Origin: Marvinbryantia formatexigens
GTDB taxonomy: Bacteria; Bacillota; Clostridia; Oscillospirales; Ruminococcaceae
Length of the DNA: 64,000 bases
Direction of reading: 5' to 3'
NCBI GenBank assembly: GCA_021771035.1
Contig: JAETPU010000009.1
Span: forward strand, 1 to 64,000
The notes beneath the pieces are model-generated. The model searched no databases, had not been told where the DNA came from, and worked only from the letters and a program-made list of their open reading frames with translations. Shown here one piece after another: positions 1 through 8,682 of the stretch; positions within the stretch are counted from its first letter, which is position 1, and the number at the start of each line of letters is the position of its first letter. The position numbers and the translations under genes were made by a program.

Positions 1-37
1 TGAACAGGACCAGTAAAAACGGACAATAGACAAAAGG

Positions 38-69
38 CCCCCTATGTAGGAAAATAACTACATAGGGGG
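38..69 (+). promoter_or_regulatory. Hairpin covering the orfA ribosome-binding site
   Basis: Positions 38-49 and 58-69 form a perfect 12-bp inverted repeat with an 8-nt loop. The right arm contains the purine-rich stretch ending 7 nt before the orfA ATG, so the stem would hide the Shine-Dalgarno sequence. In several IS elements such a stem blocks translation from transcripts that read in from outside. That role here is an inference. Confidence 0.7.
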
Positions 70-76
70 TATTTGT

Positions 77-349
77 ATGGCAGGGAAAAAAGGGATGAAA
101 AAGTATCCGGAAGGAATCCGGGAAAGAGTAGTATCGCGTATCCGAGCAGGAGAAAGTCAGAAAGCAATGAGTCGAGAGTATGGAATCAGTCGGTGGGCGA
201 TTCAGTGCTGGCTCAAAGAAAGAATAATTCCGAAGCAACGAGGGAGAAAAACGGTCAAAACACTCGCGGAGTACAAGTATGAAAATCAGCGATTGAAGAT
301 GGAAAATGAACTGTTGCGGGATTTTCTGCAATCCGTGGAAAGGAAGTGA
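77..349 (+). CDS. IS3-family transposase OrfA (helix-turn-helix protein)
   Basis: This 90-residue protein has the usual size of an IS3 OrfA. Residues about 8-45 form a helix-turn-helix (PEGIRERVVSRIRAGES then a recognition helix around SREYGISRWAIQCW). The C-terminus is a leucine-rich helix of the kind that mediates OrfA dimerisation. The stop overlaps the GTG that opens orfB, so coupled translation or -1 frameshifting could yield the OrfAB transposase. OrfA is expected to bind the terminal repeats. The ATG at 77 is chosen because of the AGGGGG site 7 nt upstream. Confidence 0.9.
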   Translation: MAGKKGMKKYPEGIRERVVSRIRAGESQKAMSREYGISRWAIQCWLKERIIPKQRGRKTVKTLAEYKYENQRLKMENELLRDFLQSVERK

Positions 350-1203
350 GAGTTCAGGTCAAGTATGCAGTCATCTACCGGCATAGGGATGAATATTCCA
401 TAGCTGTCATGTGTCGTTTTTTCTCTGTATCCCGAAGCGGCTACTACGGCTTTGAACATCGTCTTGGCAGACCAGAGAGAGATGCGGGACTGGCGGACGC
501 CATCCGGCAACAACAGGAGAAGTGTTTTCACACTTACGGCTACCGCAGGATCTGGCTGACGCTGGAAAAGCGCGGCATTCACCATAACCCCAAGACCATT
601 CTGCGTGTGATGAAGAAATATGACCTGCTATCAGAGATACGCCGCCGCAGAAAGTGGGTCAACATGGGACAGCACATACACAAGTATAAAAATTTGCTAA
701 ATCGCCAGTTCCATGCTGACAGGCCCAATGCAAAGTGGGTCACAGACATTTCTTACATCCACACAAAGCAAGGTGTGTTATACCTGTCCATGATTCGTGA
801 TCTGTATGACAACAGCATTGTGGCCTACAAAACCGGGACAGAGCAGACGGTCAATCTGGTGCTCGACACGATTCGGCTGGCCATGCGTAAAGAAAAAAAG
901 AGGGTCGCCGCAGAGCTCCACCTCCACAGCGACCAAGGGTTTCAATACACTTCACGCGCATATTTCAACCTAATTCAAGAATATGGCATAACGCCGTCCA
1001 TGTCAAGACGTGGGAACTGCTATGACAATGCTATGGCTGAAAACTTCTTCTCTATCTTAAAAACAGAATGCATTTACCGACACAAGCCTGCCACCTTTAG
1101 GCAGGCAACGGAAATGATCGACCGCTACATTTATTTTTACAACCATGAACGCATTCAATTAAAGAACGGAGTAGCGCCACTCACACTGCGCTACTCCGAC
1201 TGA
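346..1203 (+). CDS. IS3-family transposase OrfB (DDE recombinase)
   Basis: This is a 285-residue RNase H-fold transposase catalysing strand transfer of the element. An N-terminal IS3 linker (about 1-115) contains YGYRRIW. The DDE core follows: D134 in WVTDISYIHT, D196 in LHSDQGFQYT and E232 in NAMAENFFSILKTE, with 35 residues between the last two. The GTG start overlaps the orfA TGA and lies in the -1 frame, with GGAAAGGAAG just upstream. This fits translational coupling or a programmed frameshift; sequence alone does not decide between them. No interrupting stop is seen. Confidence 0.93.
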   Translation: MRVQVKYAVIYRHRDEYSIAVMCRFFSVSRSGYYGFEHRLGRPERDAGLADAIRQQQEKCFHTYGYRRIWLTLEKRGIHHNPKTILRVMKKYDLLSEIRRRRKWVNMGQHIHKYKNLLNRQFHADRPNAKWVTDISYIHTKQGVLYLSMIRDLYDNSIVAYKTGTEQTVNLVLDTIRLAMRKEKKRVAAELHLHSDQGFQYTSRAYFNLIQEYGITPSMSRRGNCYDNAMAENFFSILKTECIYRHKPATFRQATEMIDRYIYFYNHERIQLKNGVAPLTLRYSD

Positions 1204-1391
1204 AACTCTGTATTTCCTATTTTAGGATGCCTTTTTGTGCTGTCCGCACAACTTGGTCCTGTTCATCCTTTTTTTGCGATCCGCCATTCGGGAAAGCCAG
1301 TCGTTTTTTAACGTGCCGCCGAATAAAATCACCAACGCCGTATAGAATCCCAGAAATTAAGGACACTAAAAGGGCCGGCGTCCTGTTTTTA

Positions 1392-1420
1392 TTGACAAAG
1401 CCCCTAAGGGCTAGTATCCT
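1392..1420 (+). promoter_or_regulatory. Sigma-A-type promoter for the EamA transporter
   Basis: TTGACA at 1392-1397, a 17-nt spacer and TATCCT at 1415-1420. It lies 51 nt before the transporter ATG and downstream of the insertion sequence, so the gene need not depend on the IS. Confidence 0.7.
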
Positions 1421-1471
1421 AAAATCGAATGCTGCACCGAGTATCCCATCAGTGAAGAGGAGGGAGCCGCC

Positions 1472-2338
1472 ATGTGGATCCTGTACGCTTTTTTGTCCGC
1501 CCTGTTTGCAGGCATCACGGCTGTTTTAGCAAAAATCGGCATCGAACACACCGATTCCCATCTGGCCACCGCGCTGCGGACGATCGTGGTGGCTGTGTTC
1601 AGCTGGATTATGGTATTCCTCGTCGGTTCCCAGGATACGATCGGGCAGATAACTCCAATCAGCTATCTGTTTTTAATTCTCTCCGGCCTGAGCACCGGCG
1701 CCTCCTGGATTTGTTACTTCCGTGCGCTGGCCCTGGGGGATGTCAACAAAGTGGTTCCTATCGATAAATCCAGCATTCTGCTCACCATGCTGATGGCCTT
1801 TCTCTTTCTGGGGGAGCCTTTGGGGCCGCTCAAGATACTGTGTATGGTGCTCATCGGTGCGGGCACCTACCTGATGATCCAGCGCAGGAGGGCCGCCTCA
1901 TCAGAGCCTCACAGCAACGCTTACCTTATCTACGCCGGGCTCTCCGCCATTTTTGCCGCCGCCACCTCCATTTTAGGAAAGCTGGGGATTCAGAATGTGG
2001 AATCCAACCTGGGTACCGCAATCCGGACAGTCGTGGTGCTGGTTCTGGCCTGGGGGATTGTCTTGGCCCAGGGCAAGCAGCGGCAGATCCCGCAGATCAC
2101 CAAAAAAAGCTGGCTGTTTCTCATTCTCTCCGGCCTGGCAACCGGGCTTTCCTGGCTGTTCTACTACCGGGCTCTTCAGGAGGGTCAGGCGAGTATTGTG
2201 GCGCCCATTGATAAGCTGAGCATTGTCGTCACCATTGTGTTTTCCCGCATCTTTTTGGGGGAACGCCTGTCCAGACGGGCCTTGGCGGGCTTTCTCCTTC
2301 TGGTGGCGGGAACAATGCTGCTCCTGGTGAAGGTATAG
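1472..2338 (+). CDS. EamA/DMT-family transporter, ten membrane helices
   Basis: This 288-residue membrane protein is made of two homologous EamA halves (about 1-138 and 148-288), the standard layout of drug/metabolite transporter superfamily permeases. The repeat is visible by eye: LFAGITAVLAKIGIEHTDSHLATALRT in the first half is echoed by an AAATSILGKLGIQNVESNLGTAIRT-like stretch in the second, and both halves carry an LSGL-TG-SW element. Substrate cannot be inferred; relatives export amino acids, nucleosides or sugars. The ATG has AGGAGGG 9 nt upstream. It is monocistronic, and the next gene is convergent. Confidence 0.88.
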   Translation: MWILYAFLSALFAGITAVLAKIGIEHTDSHLATALRTIVVAVFSWIMVFLVGSQDTIGQITPISYLFLILSGLSTGASWICYFRALALGDVNKVVPIDKSSILLTMLMAFLFLGEPLGPLKILCMVLIGAGTYLMIQRRRAASSEPHSNAYLIYAGLSAIFAAATSILGKLGIQNVESNLGTAIRTVVVLVLAWGIVLAQGKQRQIPQITKKSWLFLILSGLATGLSWLFYYRALQEGQASIVAPIDKLSIVVTIVFSRIFLGERLSRRALAGFLLLVAGTMLLLVKV

Positions 2339-2384
2339 ATTTTTTTCTCATAAAAATACAGATGCAGGACATCGGGCGCAGACG

Positions 2385-2425
2385 TCAAAAAGGAGCCTGG
2401 AACCGAAATACGGTTCCAGGCTCCT
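2385..2425 (-). terminator. Intrinsic terminator after ispH-rpsA
   Basis: A perfect 15-bp stem (2391-2405 with 2411-2425, 5-nt loop) is followed on the minus strand by TTTTTG. It ends the minus operon. The same stem could also slow transcripts from the convergent EamA gene, though the plus-strand U tract is poor. Confidence 0.9.
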
Positions 2426-2439
2426 TTGATCCTGCGGCA

Positions 2440-4380
2440 TTAGTCCTCGTAATCGCCCTGCTCCTCGAGAAGAGCGCGGATAGACAGGCTGACGCGCTTT
2501 TTATCAAAGTCAACATCAATCAGTTTTGCGTCCACTTCCTGGCCCACAGCCAGAACGTCCTGAGGTTTGTTGACTCTCTCAGTGGAGATCTGGGAAATAT
2601 GGATCAAGCCATCAATTCCCGGAATAATCTGAGCAAACGCACCGAACGTGGTCATGGAGACAATCTTCACGGTCACAGTGCAGCCGATGGGATAATCTCT
2701 CTTGAGAACCTCCCACGGATTGTCCTCAGCCTTCTTGTAGCCCAGGGAAATCTTGCGGTTCTCAGCGTCGATGTCCTTCACATACACCTCAACCATATCT
2801 CCCACCTTGACAACCTCGGAGGGATGCTTAATCCGGCTCCAGGAGAGCTCGGAGATGTGAATCATTCCGTCCACGCCGCCCAAATCAACGAACGCGCCAT
2901 AGGAGGTCAGGGATTTCACAGCGCCGGTATAGTGCTGGCCAATCTCCACAGTCTCCCAGAATTTGTCCTCCAGCACCTTTCTCTGCTCACGCAGAACGGC
3001 ACGGATGGAGCCAACCGCACGCCTGCGGCCGCGGTTCATCTCCAGAATCTTAAAGGAAACCTCTTTTCTCAGCAGATCCTCCAGGGGCTCGTCCCTGGAA
3101 GCGGTAGCCTGAGAAGCGGGGATAAAGATCTTCACGCCATTGGTGACAGCCACAACGCCGCCCTTGACAACCTCGGTCACAATACCGGTCAGGGTCTCGT
3201 TGTTCTCCGCGGCGGCCTCAACCTTCTCCAGGCCGGCAGCAGCGTCCACACGCTTCTTGGAGAGCATGATGGTGCCCTCAACATCGTTGACCCGCAGCAC
3301 CTGCAGAGTCAGGGTATCGCCCTTCTTTACCAGATCCTCAACCTTAGCGGAGGGATCATCCGTCAGCTCATGCAGCGGAACATATCCGGTCTGTTTGGTT
3401 CCAATTTCAACCTGAACCTCAGTCGGGGTATAGCCGACAACGGTACCAGTTACCTTTTCTCCCGTATATGTACTTTTGAAGGACTGCTCCAACAGTTCTT
3501 CAAAGCTGAGCTCCTCTTCATTATTGTTCTGCAGAATTTCAGTCATTGTTTCTTGTACCTCCTTAATGATAAAAGCAGGGGTAGACGCCCCCGCAGTAAC
3601 TCCGATCAACTCAGCCCCGCTGAAATCATATTCCCTTAGCTGTCCTGCGGACTCCACCAAAACCGTACGGCAATACGGCCGGCAGACCTCCTGGAGTTTC
3701 TTGGTGTTGGAGCTGGACGCACCGCCTACCACCACCATTACATCGGACTGTTTGGCTAACTGAATCGCCTCGCGCTGCCTAGTTTCCGTAGCACTACATA
3801 TTGTATCAAATATTAAAAGATTTGTACACACTTTTTTTGCAAATTCTACGCAAAAGGCCCATTCTATTGTATGAAACGTGGTTTGGGCCACCATTGAGAA
3901 TCCAATTTTGTTTTTATTTGGAATTTCTTCCAGCTTTTCCTTGAGCTCACCGGCTGTTTTGAAGGCGATATAGTCTCCGGTGCAGTGCCCGATGATCCCC
4001 TGTACCTCTGGATGATTTTCATCCCCGGCAATCAAAATCAGCCTGCCGTTTTGGGACTGTTCCCGCACGGTCTGGTGGATTTTGGCTACAAAGGGGCAGG
4101 TGGCGTCGGCAAAGGAGAGCCCCCTGCGGGAAATTTCCTCATAGACATCCGCTCCTACGCCATGGGAACGAATCACCAAAAGCGCGCCCGGATCACAGTC
4201 CTCAACACGCTGGACGATCTCGACGCCTTTGTCCTTGAGCTGGCTGACAATCTGCGGGTTATGGATGATAGGCCCCAGGGTACAGACAGGCCTGTCGCCT
4301 TCGGCCTTTTCAAATACCAAATCCACCGCCCGTTTGACGCCGAAGCAGAATCCGGCGCTTTTGGCCACTGTCAATTTCAA
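2440..4380 (-). CDS. ispH-rpsA: IspH (HMBPP reductase) fused to ribosomal protein S1
   Basis: This is a 646-residue fusion. Residues 1 to about 285 are IspH, the [4Fe-4S] enzyme that reduces HMBPP to IPP/DMAPP in the last step of the MEP isoprenoid pathway. The cluster cysteines are in GFCFGVKRA (C12), ATCPFV and DTICSAT, with the conserved His motifs IIHNPQ, IRSHGV and TTFH. Residues about 305-640 hold four S1 RNA-binding repeats; the last two are closest to consensus (GAFVDLGGVDGMIHISELS and GAFAQIIPGIDGLIHISQIS). This fusion is widespread in Clostridia. The start is TTG at 4380 with GGAGGG 7 nt upstream. A terminator lies between it and plsC, so a separate promoter is likely; TTGGCA-17-TAGAAA about 60 nt upstream is a weak candidate. 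Confidence 0.95.
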   Translation of the reverse strand: MKLTVAKSAGFCFGVKRAVDLVFEKAEGDRPVCTLGPIIHNPQIVSQLKDKGVEIVQRVEDCDPGALLVIRSHGVGADVYEEISRRGLSFADATCPFVAKIHQTVREQSQNGRLILIAGDENHPEVQGIIGHCTGDYIAFKTAGELKEKLEEIPNKNKIGFSMVAQTTFHTIEWAFCVEFAKKVCTNLLIFDTICSATETRQREAIQLAKQSDVMVVVGGASSSNTKKLQEVCRPYCRTVLVESAGQLREYDFSGAELIGVTAGASTPAFIIKEVQETMTEILQNNNEEELSFEELLEQSFKSTYTGEKVTGTVVGYTPTEVQVEIGTKQTGYVPLHELTDDPSAKVEDLVKKGDTLTLQVLRVNDVEGTIMLSKKRVDAAAGLEKVEAAAENNETLTGIVTEVVKGGVVAVTNGVKIFIPASQATASRDEPLEDLLRKEVSFKILEMNRGRRRAVGSIRAVLREQRKVLEDKFWETVEIGQHYTGAVKSLTSYGAFVDLGGVDGMIHISELSWSRIKHPSEVVKVGDMVEVYVKDIDAENRKISLGYKKAEDNPWEVLKRDYPIGCTVTVKIVSMTTFGAFAQIIPGIDGLIHISQISTERVNKPQDVLAVGQEVDAKLIDVDFDKKRVSLSIRALLEEQGDYED

Positions 4381-4576
4381 GAATATCCCTCCAACTCAAT
4401 TTTCTATTTCGGCCCAGCACATTTGCCAAGGGGCAGATTCCTTTACCCGTTGAAGCTGGCTGCGGCAGGGGGTTCCCCGCTCCTCCGGGAGGCCCAGCGT
4501 CCCGGACGGAAACGCCGTATTTCCATGTACGCCGGGGCTAAATATCCGGAAGGGCAGCCTTCGGAATTGAGGCTGC

Positions 4577-4603
4577 AAAAACCGGGACGGCGCCCGTCCC
4601 GGT
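4577..4603 (-). terminator. Terminator between plsC and ispH-rpsA
   Basis: A 9-bp GC stem (4581-4589 with 4595-4603) is followed on the minus strand by five T. It sits in the 308-bp gap 4381-4688, in which no other gene is evident. It may separate the upstream cmk-plsC transcript from ispH-rpsA. Confidence 0.7.
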
Positions 4604-4688
4604 GCCCTTATCCGGCCGGGGCAGGAAACTTACAGCCTGCGTACCGGATCGCCCGCAGCCCGGTATACGATAAGCAAGAAGCGCCGGG

Positions 4689-5300
4689 CTATAAGCTGGC
4701 ATTGGCCTCGTCCATGAGCTGCTGCAGACGGCTTTGGAGCAGCTTGTTTGCGCCGCGAAGCTCGCTGGGATTGGGCACTCCGGCCGATACTCCCAGTTCC
4801 TCATTGGGGATGACAGCTCCATAGCGCACAACAATTTTAGAACGGAAATGCAGCTTTCCCTCAAAACAGATCACCATGGGCAGGATATCCGCGCCGGTCT
4901 GGCCGGCAATCATCACGGCGCCGGACTTTATCTTGAGCAGCTTGCCGTCCTTGGAGCGGGTGCCCTCAGGGAACATAATCAGGGAGTCCCCCTGGGTGAG
5001 GGCTGCTTTCGCTGTCTGAATCGCGGTCATATCGCCTTTGCCCCGCTGTACGGGAAACGCGCCCAAGTGCCGGATAATAAAGGAGAAAAACGGATTTTCA
5101 AACAGTTCCGCCTTTGCCATAAAGCGCAGGTTGCATTTCACCTTCTGACCCAGAAAGATGGGATCCAGGGTGGTGCGGTGGTTGCAGCACACCAAAAAGC
5201 CGCCCTTCTTGGGGACCTGCTCCACTCCCTGAAAGACAATATGATAATAGCTGCGGAAAATGATTCCCGTCACGGCACGGGCCACCTTTTGAAACAGCAT
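4689..5300 (-). CDS. plsC: 1-acyl-sn-glycerol-3-phosphate acyltransferase
   Basis: This 203-residue LPLAT-family enzyme makes phosphatidic acid from lysophosphatidic acid and acyl-ACP/CoA at the membrane. The catalytic HX4D motif is NHRTTLD (H41, D46) and the substrate-binding block is FPEGTRSKDG (110-119). A short hydrophobic N-terminus fits peripheral membrane attachment. The length is normal for short bacterial PlsC. The ATG has AAAGGAGAGG upstream. It lies 20 bp after cmk in the same direction, a common Clostridia arrangement. Confidence 0.92.
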   Translation of the reverse strand: MLFQKVARAVTGIIFRSYYHIVFQGVEQVPKKGGFLVCCNHRTTLDPIFLGQKVKCNLRFMAKAELFENPFFSFIIRHLGAFPVQRGKGDMTAIQTAKAALTQGDSLIMFPEGTRSKDGKLLKIKSGAVMIAGQTGADILPMVICFEGKLHFRSKIVVRYGAVIPNEELGVSAGVPNPSELRGANKLLQSRLQQLMDEANASL

Positions 5301-5320
5301 CGCCGAGCCTCTCCTTTCCT

Positions 5321-6001
5321 CTAGCAGGAAGTCTGCGTACTGAGCTTCTGAACTGCGGTGTCGTGCACCTTTTGAATGGACTGCTCCAGGGTAATTCCGG
5401 TGGTATCCACCAAGATGGCGTCCTGGGCCTGGCGAAGCGGTGAGATGTCCCGGTGAGTGTCGTTGTAGTCCCGCTGCTTGACGTCGGCCAAAACCTCCTC
5501 ATAGGTGGTCTTTTCGCCCTTGAGCATCAATTCGTCATACCGGCGCTGCGCCCGCTCCTCGGGGGAGGCGGTCAGGAAAATCTTCACATCCGCCTGAGGC
5601 AAAACCACCGTGCCGATATCCCGTCCATCCATCACCACATTGTTCTTTTTGGCCATGTCCTTCTGCAGCGAGAACAGAAATTCCCGCACGGCGCCGATGC
5701 TTGCCACCTGGGATGCCGCCATAGAGATCTGCGGCTGGCGGATTTCACCGGACACGTCGTGCCCGTTGAGGAAGACCCGCTGCTCCCCTTCTACAAAGCG
5801 AAGGGTTACGGTGATGCTATCCAGGGCATCTGTCACGTCCTTTTCATTATGGGGATCCAGGCCCAGCAGGCACACTCCCAGGCCGATAGCCCGGTACAGC
5901 GCCCCCGTATCCACATAGATATACCCCATTGCCTGGGCTACCGCCCGGGCGATTGTGCTTTTGCCCGCTCCGGCAGGCCCGTCAATCGCGATTGCTTTCA
6001 C
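5321..6001 (-). CDS. cmk: Cytidylate kinase
   Basis: CMP/dCMP kinase of pyrimidine salvage and nucleotide recycling. The P-loop is AIDGPAGAGKSTIA at the extreme N-terminus, followed by the NMP-binding segment YVDTGALYRAIGL and a lid region with MDGRDIGTVVLP and ASPEERAQRRYDE. I place the start at GTG 6001 rather than at the ATG 12 nt upstream, because it gives the family-standard N-terminus MKAIAIDGPAG and puts GGGAAAGG at a workable distance. That gives 226 residues, as usual. It lies between a flavoprotein gene and plsC. Confidence 0.94.
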   Translation of the reverse strand: MKAIAIDGPAGAGKSTIARAVAQAMGYIYVDTGALYRAIGLGVCLLGLDPHNEKDVTDALDSITVTLRFVEGEQRVFLNGHDVSGEIRQPQISMAASQVASIGAVREFLFSLQKDMAKKNNVVMDGRDIGTVVLPQADVKIFLTASPEERAQRRYDELMLKGEKTTYEEVLADVKQRDYNDTHRDISPLRQAQDAILVDTTGITLEQSIQKVHDTAVQKLSTQTSC

Positions 6002-6114
6002 TAAGATGACCATCCTTTCCCTGTGAGCCCGGCGCGCCCTGCCTGGAATGGTTTCCAGGGCAGCGGGACTGCGCTTTGGGATACTCTCCCGTGCTCACCT
6101 CACATCTAAATCCA

Positions 6115-7374
6115 TCAGTCAGCACAGTCCATGCAGGCGTTTCCAGCCAGAACACCCGTGCTGAATGCAATTTGCAGATTAAATCCGCCTGTATAGGCGT
6201 CCACATCCAAAACTTCCCCCGCAAAGTAGAGCCCCTCCAGCAGCTTGGACTGCATGGTTTTGGGGTTGACTTCTTTGACGCTCACGCCCCCGGAGGTAAT
6301 AATCGCCTCTTCTACCGGGCGAAGGGCAGCCGGCGTCAGAGGAAAGCGCTTTAACAGCTGCGCGAACCGGCGGCGCTGCTCCCGGGTGACCTGGTGTACC
6401 TTGACCCCGCGCCCAATCCCGCTTAAGGATACCGCCACGGGGATCAGCTTGGCCGGCAGCAGATGGGACAGGGAATTGGCGAAATCCCGGTTGAGGTTCT
6501 CCGAAAAATCCCGCAGCAGCCGGGAATCCAGCTGCTCAAGCGTCAGGCCCGGCTTTAAGTCAATGTACAGCCGGTATTCCTCCAGCTTCCCGGCATCCAT
6601 ATGGGAACTGGCAGACAGGATCAGGGGCCCGGACACGCCGAAGTGGGTAAAGAGCATCTCCCCCAGTTCCTGGAAAACCACCTTTTCCTTACCCTTTTTC
6701 TCCTGGGTGAGCGTAACCGTCACATTTTTCAGGGAAAGCCCCATCATGTCCCGGCAATAGTTCTCCTTGGTGACGACAGGGATGAGGGAAGGCTGAACCG
6801 GCACAATGGTGTGCCCGGCCTGCTTTGCCAGGCGGTATCCATCCCCGCTGGAACCCGTCCCCGGATAGCTCATGCCGCCTGTGGCAACAATCACCTTGGA
6901 GGCGCTCAGGCGATCCCCATCCTCCAAAATCACGCCGCGAAGGCGCCCGTCCCGGATATCAAGCGCCTTAGCTCTGGCCTGAAACCGGGTTTTCACCCCG
7001 CTGCCGCCGGCAAAGGCCGCCAGCGCGTCCACAATGTCCGCCGCCCGGTCGGAAACAGGAAACACCCGGTTTCCGCGCTCCACCTTCAGCGGCACGCCCA
7101 GGCTCTCTATGAGTTCCATCGTATCCCGGGGCGAAAAGGCGCAAAGCGCGCTGTACAAAAACTTGCCGTTGCGCTTAGTGTTCTGAATCACCTGGGCGGC
7201 ATCACAGAAGTTGGTGACATTACAGCGTCCCTTGCCGGTGATCATCACCTTGCGCCCCGCTTTGGCATTGCGCTCCAAAAGCAGGACCTTGGCTCCCCTG
7301 CGCGCCGCTGTCCCGGCACATAAAAGCCCCGCCGCGCCGGCGCCCACAACTACCACATCAAAGTGCTGATCCAT
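6115..7374 (-). CDS. HI0933/YhiN-family FAD-dependent oxidoreductase
   Basis: This 419-residue flavoprotein has a Rossmann dinucleotide-binding site at the N-terminus (VVVGAGAAGLLCAGTAARRG followed by acidic LLLERN) and the family signatures GKGRCNVTN and ATGGMSYPGTGSSGDGY. The C-terminal FAD loop is GLYFAGEVLDVDAYTGGFN. The family is conserved near cmk and ispH in Clostridia; members have been linked to bile-acid (BaiN) or other reductions, but the general substrate is unknown. The first 17 bp overlap the end of the upstream regulator, implying coupled translation. Confidence 0.9.
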   Translation of the reverse strand: MDQHFDVVVVGAGAAGLLCAGTAARRGAKVLLLERNAKAGRKVMITGKGRCNVTNFCDAAQVIQNTKRNGKFLYSALCAFSPRDTMELIESLGVPLKVERGNRVFPVSDRAADIVDALAAFAGGSGVKTRFQARAKALDIRDGRLRGVILEDGDRLSASKVIVATGGMSYPGTGSSGDGYRLAKQAGHTIVPVQPSLIPVVTKENYCRDMMGLSLKNVTVTLTQEKKGKEKVVFQELGEMLFTHFGVSGPLILSASSHMDAGKLEEYRLYIDLKPGLTLEQLDSRLLRDFSENLNRDFANSLSHLLPAKLIPVAVSLSGIGRGVKVHQVTREQRRRFAQLLKRFPLTPAALRPVEEAIITSGGVSVKEVNPKTMQSKLLEGLYFAGEVLDVDAYTGGFNLQIAFSTGVLAGNACMDCAD

Positions 7375-8248
7375 CCTTTGTTTTAGTCTCCTCTACCTTT
7401 TCATATACATTATATTCGTCCCAAATCCTCTCCAGGCGGGAGAAAATATCCGAAACCTCGTTGCGGCAGCGCAGGCCCACCGCCACAATGAGCGCGTTGA
7501 TTAAGCTCAGGGGCGCCACCAGGGAATCCACAAAGGAGGCCATATCGCTGCGGGCCAGCAGAAGCGTGTCCGCACACTGGGCAATGGGGGATTCCTGGCT
7601 GTCGGTAATGGCGATCACCTTGGCCCCACAGTCCGAGGCGTATTGAGAGGCCATATGGGTTCGGTGGGAATACCGCGGGAAGGAGATGGCAATCAGCACG
7701 TCCTTCTCCGAGATGCGCAGCATCTGCTCAAACATCTCGCTGGCGCTGGAGGTGTTCACCAGGCGGACATCCGGCAGGATGTGGTTAAAATAAAAGCTGA
7801 GAAAGGACGCCAGGGACGACGCGCTGCGGATTCCGATGATGTAGATATGCTCCGCGTTGACGATAGCATCCACCGCCGTGTCAAAATCCTGGCGGGAGGT
7901 CTCCTCCAACGTGCGGCGAATGCGCTCGATGTCCAGATTGAGCACCTTGTTGAGCACATCGGAGGCGCCGATCTGCTCCGTTGTCATCTCCATGCGCTGC
8001 ACCGCGGTCAGCTTGTTGCGAATCAGTTCCTGAAGGGCCTTTTGCAGCTGAGGATACCCCTCATAGCCCAGTTCGGAGGCGAAGCGCACTACCGTGGATT
8101 CGCTGACTCCCACGGCGCCGCCCAGCTTTGAGGCCGTCATAAAAGCCGCCTTGTCATAGTGCTCCAGCATAAACTTGGCAATTCGTTTTTGCCCCTTGGA
8201 AAATCCGCCCATACAGCTTTGAATGTCCGCCAACAGGTCTGTTGCCAC
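7358..8248 (-). CDS. MurR/RpiR-family transcriptional regulator with SIS domain
   Basis: Residues about 1-77 form an RpiR-type helix-turn-helix with ASKLGGAVGVSESTVVRFASELG. Residues about 105-265 are a SIS sugar-phosphate-binding domain (IYIIGIRSASSLASFLSFY and DVLIAISFPRYSHRTH). Such regulators sense phosphosugars such as MurNAc-6-P. I chose GTG 8248 because GGGAGG lies 8 nt upstream and the protein then begins at the HTH (296 residues); the longer frame adds a non-conserved tail. As first gene of the flavoprotein-cmk-plsC run, it may be autoregulated from the promoter at 8351-8379. Confidence 0.88.
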   Translation of the reverse strand: MATDLLADIQSCMGGFSKGQKRIAKFMLEHYDKAAFMTASKLGGAVGVSESTVVRFASELGYEGYPQLQKALQELIRNKLTAVQRMEMTTEQIGASDVLNKVLNLDIERIRRTLEETSRQDFDTAVDAIVNAEHIYIIGIRSASSLASFLSFYFNHILPDVRLVNTSSASEMFEQMLRISEKDVLIAISFPRYSHRTHMASQYASDCGAKVIAITDSQESPIAQCADTLLLARSDMASFVDSLVAPLSLINALIVAVGLRCRNEVSDIFSRLERIWDEYNVYEKVEETKTKDGSAL

Positions 8249-8350
8249 CCTGCATTCCTCCCTAATCCGTCGGGAGCCCAGTAAAAAAACAGCCGAACCC
8301 CTCCGGCTGATTTGGCATCCCGTTTGAATATCCGGCAAAATCTCTGTTTT

Positions 8351-8379
8351 ATTTTATCGGTTCCGGCTGTAAAAATCAA
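8351..8379 (-). promoter_or_regulatory. Promoter of the rpiR-cmk-plsC operon
   Basis: On the minus strand TTGATT (8374-8379), 17 nt, TAAAAT (8351-8356). The leader to the GTG at 8248 is about 95 nt and contains a small GC hairpin near 8284-8302. Confidence 0.65.
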
Positions 8380-8596
8380 GGGAAACCACTCTTTTTCCGC
8401 CGATTTACTCAGATATGCCCCCACAGGCCCTGCCCGCAGGGGCGAAACCGTCAAAATTCAGGGAACCGCCGGTACCGCACCGGTATTTTCCCGGAAAACG
8501 CCTGGGAATCCCCGCCGTATTTGGAAGACATTCTCTTGTGTGGAAGAAGGTAGTGCAAGCCGCACAAAAATTATCTGGAATTACCAATCTAATCTA

Positions 8597-8625
8597 TTGA
8601 CATCCAACCATCAAACAGCTATGTT
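8597..8625 (+). promoter_or_regulatory. Promoter of the tandem esterase operon
   Basis: TTGACA (8597-8602), 17-nt spacer, TATGTT (8620-8625). The predicted transcript starts about 50 nt before the first esterase ATG. The roughly 215 bp between this and the divergent rpiR promoter contain no recognisable gene. Confidence 0.72.
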
Positions 8626-8682
8626 TAAGACAGAGCGGCAAATGCCGCAGACTGATACTCAATTGCAAAAGGAGGAAAGGAT

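Larger units (their letters stand above)
1..1265 (+). mobile_element. IS3-family insertion sequence, apparently complete
   Basis: The element is bounded by imperfect 25-bp inverted repeats at 1-25 and 1241-1265: the outer 12 and inner 6 positions match, 18 of 25 in all. It holds two overlapping reading frames in the -1 arrangement typical of IS3. OrfB carries a DDE core with a D(35)E spacing. Both frames look intact, so the copy could be active. The left flank lies outside the window, so target-site duplication cannot be judged. That the window starts on the outermost base of the repeat suggests a contig end at a multicopy element. Confidence 0.93.

Noticed and set aside
2362..3639. 425-codon plus-strand open frame over ispH-rpsA
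   Set aside because: It mirrors the S1 half of a conserved gene on the other strand, has no ribosome-binding site and no family resemblance.
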